The notes beneath the pieces are model-generated. The model worked only from the letters and a program-made list of their open reading frames with translations. It did no database searches and was not told where the DNA came from. From Branchiostoma floridae (taxonomy: Eukaryota; Chordata; Leptocardii; Amphioxiformes; Branchiostomatidae): DNA of 64,000 bases. Where the stretch lies: the NCBI RefSeq assembly GCF_000003815.2, contig NC_049985.1:22675862-22739861 (forward strand), read 5' to 3'. The translations under genes and the position numbers were made by a program. Below are positions 25,696-34,500 of the stretch, one piece after another (position 1 is the first letter of the stretch; every line of letters begins with the position of its first letter).

Positions 25696-25777
25696 CCCGA
25701 CCCATCTGACTGAATGCCACGAGAAAAACGATCTTACTAGACCGTTTTTCTCGTGGCATTCAGTCAGATGGGTCGGG
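25696..25777. repeat. Perfect 35-bp inverted repeat with 12-nt spacer
   Basis: 25696-25730 and 25743-25777 are exact reverse complements (arm starts cccgacccatctgactg), separated by atcttactagac. The pairing ends at both sides. There are no tandem relatives in the window. Confidence 0.95.
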
Positions 25778-25799
25778 TTGTCAAGGTACAAGCACAATG

Positions 25800-27590
25800 T
25801 ATACATGGGGCAAATGACCTACGAAAGCCTGACCCAGCCTCGTGCTCTCTCGTGAGATTAAGACTAGGTCACTGTCCGTGAACAAGATGGACTGTCAGCA
25901 GTCGAAAATTTGGAGGTATGTACCTTTACCTTTTAAAACGGACATTGCTTGAAGAAAACGTGGAGTAACTATATTCATACGTGACTGATGAACCTCTTCA
26001 AGAATAATATTTGATTTCGATCTGAATCTTAAGACCTGAAGAATGTTACTTAGCACACCTTTATCCAATATTAGGTTACCCTGCGGATAAAGGTGAACTA
26101 ACTTTATAAATGCTAATGTACTATTTCCTTCTTTGACCTCTATTACTTCTTTTGCAAAAGATAAAAACGTAAACTTGGTTACCAGGATCAAGTGTGTAAG
26201 CGTTGGATAAACGGCCATCTGATGCCTACCGTAGTAAGCACATTACAGATAGACTGACGAATCCATCATATCCATATCTTTCACAGTAGTTAGACGAAGA
26301 GATATCCTATCTACATTGCAGTTAATCCCAAATTTATTGAAAGAAATGTCATATTTCTCATCCTCTGTGTGTATAAGCCTTTCACGGCGCCAGAGGGTAA
26401 TCAACATCAAACTTGGTAACCTCATTAGAGACATCTTATGTAACTAGAAAGGCAACATTTTCGAGAAAATGCAGATGTTTCCCCAGCCTTTTGTCAAGTT
26501 ACAATAGGCTCGTCCTTTCGATTTTTGAGCAGGTCATTAGCATAAATGATACTGTACCATTAGGCTCGTCCTAAAGCATTGTGTGATTGTGTGCGGGGAA
26601 ATTGATCATGGCTAATTTGTAACCAACGCTCTGATTGATACTGTTTGCTCATATTTGTAAAAACAGCTCATATCTAACCCAATCTCTGATTGGCTGCTGG
26701 CATTAGAAGAAAAAAAAACGGTAAGGATCACACCGGTAAAAACGATATGTATTTCCCTACGGGGAGCATAATAAATATCTTATTTCAGATATGTAGAATT
26801 ACTTATCCTAATGTAACTAAAGTTTTTGATTTTATGAATGTTTTGCGATGATTGCAGATAACGTACAGCATAATTATAACGTTACGACACCGAGACAAAA
26901 TCAATTTTTTATTACCATTTGAAGAGTGTAAATTTGAATATCCTACTCAAATGCTATGAAAAAATGGGTAAAAGTGGAAATGTATAAGTTTGGCAGACGA
27001 AAATGTTCCTACTGCTTTATAGTAGTATATTTGAAATAACCTAACATTGGCGTCTGTTCCATTGGGAATAAAGAGATTACTACATCGTCGTCGTGTTCAT
27101 TTGACTACATTATTTACGAAAGCTTACAGATAGAACCAATTTAACATCATATATGTTTACTAAGCAATCTATTTGTTATTGTTTTGACAATCGCTTGCAA
27201 TTGCAATACATGTGATATGATAAGGTGCATCCATTATATGCAATTTATCTTCAATAATATCATTTTCTACAGAAAAAAATAACGCACAAACTGCTTTCTT
27301 GTCTGTCTACATTACTCGTTATAATTGTAATGGGAGAGAGATTGATTGCCAGTAAGTTGCAATTTACCTTAAGGGCAAAACATCTCTTTGTTACGCGTAA
27401 CGTCAATGACGGTTTCCGAACCTTAAAAACTTCCCAAGGGGGGCTTCTCTGGTTGCAACCCCCGTTTCTTAATGTGTATCGGCACAGAAACGCAGACGCC
27501 AGTTTCTAATCCGGCAAATACCAAAATTGACAACACTTATTCAAACATTGTATTGATTTGATAATCACAACACATTGTATTGATTTGATA
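25800..27590. other. Beta intron 3: no gene seen
   Basis: Contains one relative of the tttatccg/ggttacc box near 26065-26095. A 29-bp direct duplication (ttgtattgatttgataatca) lies around 27550-27600. No exon found. Confidence 0.45.
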
Positions 27591-27594
27591 ATCA

Positions 27595-28575
27595 CAACAG
27601 TGAATAATGATTATTTTTCGTAATATTGGTTATCTTGCTTTTACATCCATACACTGTACGGTCCTTGTTTTGAGGACCATTTCAAATTATAACTTATCGG
27701 TCAGTACTAGCGAAATTGTCTTACAGACATCACCAGTTAAAAAGGGACTCATCATAGATTTGAATCTAACAAGTCAGAGTGATTAAGGATTATATTTCGT
27801 AATATGGCTTATCTTGTCTTTGCATCGACATACCGTATCTTCGTTGTTTCAAGACTATTTGAAATTATAACATATCGGTCAGTACTAGCAGAATTGTATT
27901 TCAGATATCACTCGTCAAAACGGGGCTTATTAAAGATTTGAAATGACAAGGGTGATTAATAATTATCTTTCGTAATATGGCTTATCTTGTCTTTGTATCG
28001 ACATACTGTATCTTCGTTGTTTTGCTATCATAAATTGTAATACATCGATCAGTACTATCAAAATTGTCTTTCGGATATCACCAGTCAAAAAGGGGCTCAT
28101 CACAGATTTGAAAATCACAAGAGTGATTGATAATTATCTTTATTAATATTGCTTATCTTGTCTTTGCATCGACATGCCCTATCTTCGTTGTTTCAAGGAC
28201 TACTTAAAATTATAACATATCGGTCAGTACTAGCAAAATTGTCTTTAGATATCACTTTCAAAAAGGGGCTTATCAAAGATTTTGAAATAACAAGATTGAT
28301 TTATAATTATCTTTTGTAATATGGCTTATCATTTCTTTGTATAGACATACCGTATCTTCGTTGTTTCAGGGACAAATTATTTTCTTAGATATCACCAGTC
28401 AAAACGTGGATTGAAAATAACAAGAGTTTTCAAAAATTATCTTTCGGGTTAAATTATGTTATCTTGTCTCTTCATTGACACACCGTATCTTCGCTGTTCC
28501 AATGACAATTTCAACATATCGGTCAGTACAAGCAAAATTGTCAGATATCACCAGTTAGAACGGGCCTTATCAAAG
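27595..28575. repeat. Tandem repeat, about 175-bp unit, roughly six copies
   Basis: Units share taatatggcttatcttgtct, cgtatcttcgttgttt, catatcggtcagtactagca and gatatcaccagtcaaaa. Later copies (28380-28575) are shortened. It ends about 350 bp from beta exon 3. Confidence 0.85.
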
Positions 28576-28922
28576 GGTAAAAACCAATAACACAGATTAG
28601 CTACAAATGACATGCCTGTATCAAGCAGTGGCGTTATTACCGACCATAATTTGTTGGCCCGGATGGTCATAAATCTAGTGGGGTAATACAGTGCCCTGTC
28701 ACCGCTGTCCTGTGGTAATTTTATTAACCAAGATGATGTAAAGGAACGAATCATGTTAGGAGCATTAACGAATTTTCACTCTTGTCGTAACTACGTATAA
28801 ACAGCTAACAACGTACCGTTTAGCCACAGAAAAGCTGTTATCACATTGCATCCTCTCATAATGACTGAACGCGGCAGACGCAAACAAAAACATCACTAGC
28901 AAAAGCAGGAAATACTACTTAC

Positions 28923-28990
28923 CATGTTAACTTCCGATATACTGTCAATACTGGCAATTTCAATTGACATTCCAATGACAAGTGGGTCCC
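28923..28990 (-). CDS. GABRB-like: Beta-type subunit exon 3
   Basis: The 68-bp exon lies between a ctatacag acceptor and ATG|GTAAGT donor, phases 1 to 0. It reads GDPLVIGMSIEIASIDSISEVNM, which I give here only as the characteristic IASID...SEVNM pattern of beta subunits (first beta strands of the extracellular domain). The length of 68 bp equals that of the corresponding alpha exon in this window and of vertebrate GABA-A genes. A tandem repeat array (27595-28575) ends about 350 bp downstream in the intron. Confidence 0.96.
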
Positions 28991-29169
28991 CTGTATAGAA
29001 TAGATAGAGAACAAGTTGGCGTCACTATTGCGGTGTCCGGTACTGGTATTGTCTCATGACAGAATGCTCTATCGATGCGTTATTGTACTGGATACAAGAC
29101 ATAGCGCATAATGTGCATCAAAAAAAATACCATCTTAATGGAAAGAAGAATTAGTTTTGCTTTTCTTAC

Positions 29170-29282
29170 CTGCAAAATCTGGTCTTAGCCTAATGTCATA
29201 TCCGTGAAGGATCCCTCTCACAGTTTCCGTTACATTGGCCAATCGCTGATACTCCTCTACCTCCTCCTCGGTTAACCTGGTC
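29170..29282 (-). CDS. GABRB-like: Beta-type subunit exon 2 (N-terminal helix)
   Basis: The 113-bp exon lies between an acceptor (ctacacag) and donor CAG|GTAAGA, phases 2 to 1. It encodes the mature N-terminus: an acidic stretch (TEEEVEEYQ), a sequon NVT, then GYDIRLRPDFAG, which matches the family's conserved GYDIRLRPDFGG block following the first alpha helix. The GYDIRLRP sequence is typical of beta subunits; alpha subunits read GYDNRLRP. The NVT sequon is at the place where vertebrate beta subunits carry an N-terminal glycosylation site (NMS). Confidence 0.95.
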
Positions 29283-29389
29283 CTGTGTAGAGATAGACAG
29301 AGAGAGGTATGGGATGAGGTACCGGTCCTGTTCGTCGCGTCTGAAAGATTACTGTCTTGACAGTAACGTTAGAAAGGAGCACGTCTCAC

Positions 29390-29469
29390 CTTACGACCGG
29401 GAAAATGGTCAGCATGGCTGCGGCCAAAAGGGCTAAATTGTGAGGTATCCTAAGCCAAGGTGTGATCAT
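29390..29469 (-). CDS. GABRB-like: Beta-type subunit exon 1 (signal peptide)
   Basis: This codes for 26 complete residues, starting MITPWLRIP and running through a hydrophobic stretch (LALLAAAMLTIFPVV), as expected of a secretory signal peptide. The exon ends in phase 2 at AAG|GTGAGA, a good donor, and the split Arg codon is completed by exon 2. The ATG at 29469 has A at -3. An in-frame ATG further out at 29586 would add 39 non-hydrophobic residues before the signal peptide. I prefer the inner start because a signal peptide should be N-terminal and because the extra stretch is GC-rich with promoter-like motifs. The exact start is therefore uncertain; the donor is well supported by phase. Confidence 0.75.
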
Positions 29470-31391
29470 TCTGGACCCGTCGGACTCTGCCGGAAAAATC
29501 AGCGCCGTACTCTGCGGCACAACATGGTCCAAGTTATCATCGGCAAGCGCGTGCGCACTCTTTGGCGTGCGTGACGTGAATGCCAATCAGGACGTCGTAC
29601 GTACGAGCTGTCCTGAACGTCAGGACGTCCGCAAATCGTGCCCGGCCCGGTCCACACAGCACTCCCTCAACTAACCCTCACGAGCGAGGCAAGGCATCAA
29701 TAGCTGATTAAGGTCTTAGCGCCGAATGGTGGGTAGACTACGTTAGTATTCATTTTCACACCCTCGAATCTGCTATTGCGTTTACTAAAGTGTTAAAACA
29801 GAAATCGCCCTCGTGGAAGAACAAAACCAGTAGGAACTCTTTCGTCTTCTGCTGTACTGTACCGATTTATGATAACATCTTTACCTAACCGCTGTGTTGC
29901 CGACTCGTGGTGGCGCTTTATTTTATCTCACGACATTTAACGGTAGCACAAAATGTTCTGTACTGTAAACATGTCTCATGGCTACTCACATCTTCCCTCC
30001 ATTACGTTCCATAGTATTTATGTCACGTCAAATAAAACCGTGCATTATCATCAATAAGCGATTGAGATAAAGACAACAACATTTCAATGAGTCCTATCAT
30101 AGCTGTATAACACGATGTTGTAGTATCGGTAGTCATTTCAGTCGTAGTGTTCAGCTATTATGTAATCTACGCGTTCCATCAGTGCCGTGTGTTATGATAA
30201 AGCTCTGTCGGCGAATGTCTCGTGGGTTGAGGGACCGTGAGTTGATTCGTGCGGTCGGGGTCCCCGGGCCAACCGCTAAGCACTCCTACCGCTGGGAGCT
30301 AAAGAGAACACATTATCTCCTCCAAAACGTCCACGGAGTCAGCACAGGAAAGCGTGCCTATGGGGGATACACAATGCATTACCGAAAACATTTTTTCTAA
30401 TAGCTTTTCCCTCCCTCGGAATCGATATTTTTAACACTTCTAGGTCACGGGATATATAATAAGATAGCGCAATAACTTTCCTTGGCATGCATTATTTTTA
30501 AGAGACCGTTATCAATCATTAGTAAATGGCATGGAATCACCAAAGGCGCGAACAAGAAGACTGGAACGCTTAGATAGATAGACAGATAGATGGATTGATA
30601 AACAGAGTGTGAGAGAGAGAGAAAGGAAGAGAAGGCGATAGAAAGGAAAAGAGATAGGGAGCACAGGTCGGAGTAAATTGCTATTCCTAAGCACTATTTG
30701 ATTTATTACATGGCACCAGTGTTACAGCCATTTTTCTAATCAGTGCCCCCGTTTGTAAACTCCCCTGGGCTACCTCCTTACATTTGTCAAAAGTCATTAT
30801 ACCGCGTTATGCCTTATCTTTCGGCAAAAGGGCAACCCATTTTCATGTTTACGACCGTTAAACTGACCAAAAATATTCACAACTTCCTCAGGCCAATGGC
30901 TAAAACCACAGATGAGAAGTGAAGTTAAGAATAACACCCTTTTGAGCCGGCAAACATCTTTACTCAGCATTTCATCTTCCAAGGGCTAAATGGATGCGGC
31001 GAGTTGTGATATTCTTTCTATATTTGGAAGACTAATATTGCTTTGACAGGAAGTTCAGGAGATATAAGTACCTTAGTCGTTTCTAGAGCACTGCGATTCA
31101 CAGACACAGACAGTTATGCTTGGTGGCATGTCCATTCTGTGAGTAAAAGTATGCCGTAGGCGCTTTTTGCAACATCACTCTCACAGGGATAAATACTGCC
31201 GACGGAATCAAAACGCATTGGAGTGTCTAGGTTATAAGTCTGCTTACGGGAAAAGTTATTCATCAAGGGACAGAACAATAATTACTGACGCCAAAAATGT
31301 ACGAAGCATGGCAAAAGAACTAATCTCTTTGCACATGCGCGCTTCTTGTTTCAGGAGTGGTCCTGTGAAATATAATTAGGACTGGAGAAAG
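29470..31391. promoter_or_regulatory. Intergenic region between divergent beta and alpha subunit genes
   Basis: These 1.92 kb separate the two start codons and must contain both 5' UTRs and promoters, unless non-coding first exons lie elsewhere. The beta side (29540-29670) is the most GC- and CpG-rich patch. The middle holds a GATA/GA-rich purine tract (30573-30662). No dispersed MITE like those in the introns is recognised here, in contrast to the flanking introns. Short open frames (for example 30182-30400) have no recognisable homology. The alpha side (31020-31391) has no obvious TATA box at a convincing distance. Confidence 0.6.
29547..29579. promoter_or_regulatory. NRF-1-like and CRE-like motifs upstream of beta start
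   Basis: GCGCGTGCGC at 29547-29556 is the core of the NRF-1 consensus (11 of 12 positions fit with flanks). TGACGTGA at 29572-29579 is a CRE-like site. Both lie 80-110 bp upstream of the preferred beta start codon, inside the GC-rich patch, so they are plausible core-promoter elements or 5' UTR. NRF-1 control of a mammalian beta1 subunit promoter has been reported. Function here is inference. Confidence 0.4.
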
Positions 31392-31456
31392 ATGTCGGGC
31401 ACCCTGTGCTCTCGTGCGATCGTCTGCGTTGTTCTGTTTGTGCAATGGAAACTAAG
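31392..31456 (+). CDS. GABRA-like: Alpha-type subunit exon 1 (signal peptide)
   Basis: This 65-bp coding part starts at an ATG with A at -3 and encodes MSGTLCSRAIVCVVLFVQWK and one more Leu before a split codon, a short signal-peptide-like sequence with a hydrophobic IVCVVLFV core. The donor is AAG|GTAATG in phase 2. The phase fits the exon 2 acceptor chosen at 33284/33285. No other plausible start lies between here and exon 2 in the right frame. Upstream non-coding exons cannot be excluded, and an assembly gap lies 220 bp downstream in the intron. Confidence 0.72.
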
Positions 31457-31674
31457 GTAATGTAACTTCATCTATGATATCATTTCTATGTTGTACAGTT
31501 TTATATCATATCATAACAGTTAATGACGGGACCAGGTGTTCTATTAGTCTATCTTTTGAACTTGTACATTTTGTATAATCACGCCTTGTCTTTCCTGTCG
31601 CGGTTAGTAAATCAGGGTAGATTAATTTCTACGCATTGTCTGATCCCTGGGAATACGTGGTTTCTGTCCTGCGG

Positions 31675-31774
31675 NNNNNNNNNNNNNNNNNNNNNNNNNN
31701 NNNNNNNNNNNNNNNNNNNNNNNNNNNNNNNNNNNNNNNNNNNNNNNNNNNNNNNNNNNNNNNNNNNNNNNNNN
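31675..31774. other. Assembly gap of exactly 100 N
   Basis: A round-number gap, so true length is unknown. It lies in alpha intron 1, 220 bp after the signal-peptide exon. Confidence 0.99.
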
Positions 31775-32757
31775 AGTGTGTATTTATGTGTGACTAAGAT
31801 AACTCGGAATGCTTCGGTGGGGGGTTGGGGCAACACAATAAACAACATTATAAGATTTTTGTCCCCTTGTGGTCTGCCTTGATACTGGAGCGGAAGTTCC
31901 GGGTTTGATATCTCGTGTTATGGACGTACCATAAACACAATTTCTAGACGGCTAATAATTCTTGTTATCTTATAATTCATATTTAAACAATTATATTCAT
32001 CTGTTACTCTATCAAGATCACAATATTTGTAGTTACATCGGTTCGCTACATGGAATAACGTGACGAGAAATATTGTTATAAAATAATAAATTGAATACAA
32101 GTTAAACATAGCTATTTATGTAAAATTCTTTCCTTGCGTAATTTCTAGTTATAGCGAGCTCAAAGTTAAATAAACGGATAATTCGCTAATAATTCGCTAA
32201 ACAGTTTGGTATCGACTTGAATAGCTTGCAGCTCTGTTCTCTGCTGTATACATGACAGTCATCTTATCTCATTAACATAGTTGCCAAAACCTTAAAAAGA
32301 ATCCATCAAAATATCCAGTTCAAGATTCTAGGATATTGGAGATTTCTTGTACACAAACAAGTCCAAGATGTACTTGATTTCGTTTAGGCGTCGATCAGAC
32401 ACCTTCTTCAGAAACATAAGCAGGAAAGTACCCGCTGGTTGCGTACATGAATTCTCTTACATCCCATATTCTACCAACCTGATGAAATTATTTTCTGATT
32501 CAAGATTCTGTTTTTTAACTGCGGTCAAAGACGACCCACGAAAATGTAAGCCATGTGTTTGAGCAGAGACACAACTCGAGCACGTGAATGAAACAACATT
32601 ATTGAAAATAATAGGGTTTCAAATAAATCTGTCCGGATATTCAGCTTGTATTCTTCTTTTTAGTACAAATCCGGTGTGTTACGCCATGAGTCGGTTTAAC
32701 GGATATGCAATGCAAATTCCGTTGATACAATGAAGAATCATATGTGTTAACTTTTTG

Positions 32758-32954
32758 AAACAGCTTTAATTAAGCTTTCTTCTAACACAAGGAAAACACA
32801 CCATGAATTTTCAGTCGCCCCACTGAACCTAAACGGTGGTAGATTCCACCTTCCACTTTTGATTGGCTCCTGACGTTACTTCCGACTGCTAAAACGTCAG
32901 CGCACTAATTCATGGTTAGTGTTTCCCTTGTGTTGGAAAAAAATCAAGCTGTTT
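32758..32954. mobile_element. Palindromic MITE, about 48-bp inverted ends
   Basis: Left end aaacagctttaattaagc...aacacaaggaaaacacaccatgaatt pairs with the right end (aattcatggttagtgt...cccttgtgttgg...caagctgttt) with few mismatches. Interior about 100 bp, no coding potential. Confidence 0.8.
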
Positions 32955-33020
32955 AACTATAAATTCACCTATATAGTAAAGACTCATCCATATTCAACCA
33001 GAATTTCACTCACTTCCAAC

Positions 33021-33050
33021 GTTTCGATGTCTGTCAGACACCATCATCAG
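33021..33050 (-). ncRNA. Hammerhead-ribozyme-like core (CTGATGA ... GAAAC)
   Basis: On the minus strand CTGATGA (33050-33044) and GAAAC (33025-33021) are separated by 18 nt that fold into a 7-bp stem (ggtgtct/agacatc, one G:U) with a GAC loop. This is the conserved core order of a hammerhead ribozyme; such motifs are known in Penelope-like retroelements. One extra U beside CTGATGA and no confirmed stem III/cleavage site keep confidence moderate. Confidence 0.4.
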
Positions 33051-33284
33051 GGTTACAATGGCTGGATCCGATTCTTGCTGCTACTTATAGCCGATGTGAG
33101 TGGCGCTGCAGCAGCAAGAACGCCGCCCCAAACGTGGCTCAACTTGTACCCCCCCCTCGTCAGCTAGACCCCCCCCCCCGTAATACAATTCTGGTTGTGT
33201 ATCGAAAAATCTTACTATATGAGTAATTTACTAGCCTGATGAAACTATTTATGGATATAAGTTCACCTGTTGAATTCATCACAG

Positions 33285-33427
33285 CTCATCTCAGTTGCTG
33301 AACTTCACGAGTGTCAACTCTACAGAGTTCCCGTCCAAAGCACCGAGGTCTCTACAGGAGAACATCACCAGCATTCTGGATGAACTGATTGACGGGTACG
33401 ACAACAGGATTCGGCCAGGAATAGGAG
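33285..33427 (+). CDS. GABRA-like: Alpha-type subunit exon 2 (N-terminal helix)
   Basis: The 143-bp exon runs from acceptor atcacag to donor GGAG|GTATGA, phases 2 to 1. A second AG ten bases downstream (33294) would be out of phase with exon 1, so 33285 is chosen. It encodes a Ser-rich start, three N-glycosylation sequons (NFT, NST, NIT), then SILDELIDGYDNRIRPGIGG, the helix-plus-GYDNRLRPG block typical of alpha subunits. The polypyrimidine tract is weak. Confidence 0.9.
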
Positions 33428-33887
33428 GTATGATTTTACTACATTTGTAAAGAAGGCTCTGTTTTCGCTATTGTTCGTACGCTTGTATGGAAATGTGTTT
33501 GTCAACAATATCACCAGAGAACGCTTAGATGGATAGTATTTAAATTGATATTTAATATTTGGGAAGGTGTAGATGGGAGCTTGATGTGATTAGATTTATG
33601 GACCCACTTGCGGATTAACATGGTACTACAGTGGAACATCCGGTTTTCCTATCTCTTGTTTTTGGGACAAGCAACCTATAGTCAGGATTTTTTGTATGCA
33701 GATTTTTGGTCTTAGAAAAAAAGACCAGTATGTTCTGGCCCTCTAGCACCTTTCTTTGGAACTGCAGATGTCGTTTCTGTTGCACACTTTGAAGCAATAT
33801 AAACTTATCAACTTATCATTGGATTATCATGATTTTTTACTTAAATGTAAGGATATATGTTTATTATAAAAAGTGACTTTTAAGTTG

Positions 33888-33985
33888 GTTTGTTTGTTCG
33901 GGCCTGTATACTCATTGAAGAAAAAACTCTAATCAGCCTGCTGTCGAATGCCATCGAGGAGATCACAAGGGAAGGAAGAAATACG
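33888..33985 (-). mobile_element. Retroposon 3'-end fragment
   Basis: tttgtttgttcgggcctgta followed by a ctctaatcagcctgctgtc block resembles 46547-46685 and 57590-57700; read on the minus strand these end in a (CAAA)n tail. Probably a LINE or SINE 3' end. Confidence 0.4.
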
Positions 33986-34307
33986 AAAATGTCGGAAAAA
34001 AATAAACTTTAGATTACAGAATCTAAAAAAAATTAAACATGCGCTGTGTTAGAAAAAACACATAAAATAGGGTAAAACATGAAAATTTATTAAAGAGACG
34101 AAAGTTAAGCTAATTTCGCTAACTTAAATATTAACAATATAAATAATATCATATAGGATGCTGATCTGGAACATCTCAAGTATTTAGGAAATGCTTACTA
34201 AGACGTGTATTCCTTTATCAACTTCAAGAAAAGCCCAAACCATCTGTTCATAGTTTAAAAAAGGTTGGTAAGTCACGGGATACAAAAAAATTCTTTGTAC
34301 AGAACAA

Positions 34308-34500
34308 AATGTAAATGCAAAAACTTTCGCGGTGGTTTAATGTTCGCGGTTTTCGCGGTGGCTACTTCACAGCGAACTTAAACCACCTCAAACATTTCCC
34401 ATGACAGTAATAGACTATAGTGCATAGTGCTAACGCGAACTTAAAACCACCGCGATAATCCTTTTTCCCGCTACCGCGAACTTACATGCATTTACAGTAC
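34308..34500. mobile_element. MITE with TTCGCGGTGG inverted ends
   Basis: gtaaatgcaaaaactttcgc...ggtggtttaa...ttcgcggt on the left pairs with ccaccgcgataatc...accgcgaacttacatgcatttac on the right. Interior is short; no coding potential. Confidence 0.75.

Larger units (their letters stand above)
9543..29469 (-). other. GABRB-like: GABA-A receptor beta-type subunit gene, 5' half (exons 1-4)
   Basis: Four exons on the minus strand join in frame into the start of a GABA-A receptor beta-type subunit: signal peptide, N-terminal helix, and extracellular beta strands up to just before the Cys-loop. Introns are 107 bp (29283-29389), 179 bp (28991-29169) and 19,159 bp (9764-28922). The fourth intron starts at 9542 and leaves the window. 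Junction phases are 2, 1, 0 and 2. I looked for the 83-bp Cys-loop exon in 1-9542 on the minus strand and did not see it, so it probably lies further left. Beta subunits assemble with alpha subunits into GABA-gated chloride channels and carry the principal face of the GABA site. The gene starts 1.92 kb from a divergent alpha-type gene. Confidence 0.93.
31457..33284 (+). other. Alpha intron 1
   Basis: Donor GTAATG, acceptor atcacag. Holds an assembly gap (31675-31774), a MITE (32758-32954) and a hammerhead-like motif (33021-33050, minus strand). No other exon seen. Confidence 0.8.

Noticed and set aside
29470-29586. Longer start for the beta subunit (ATG at 29586)
   Set aside because: It would place 39 polar residues before the signal peptide and turn the NRF-1/CRE-like patch into coding sequence. 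Without transcript data it remains possible, but less likely.
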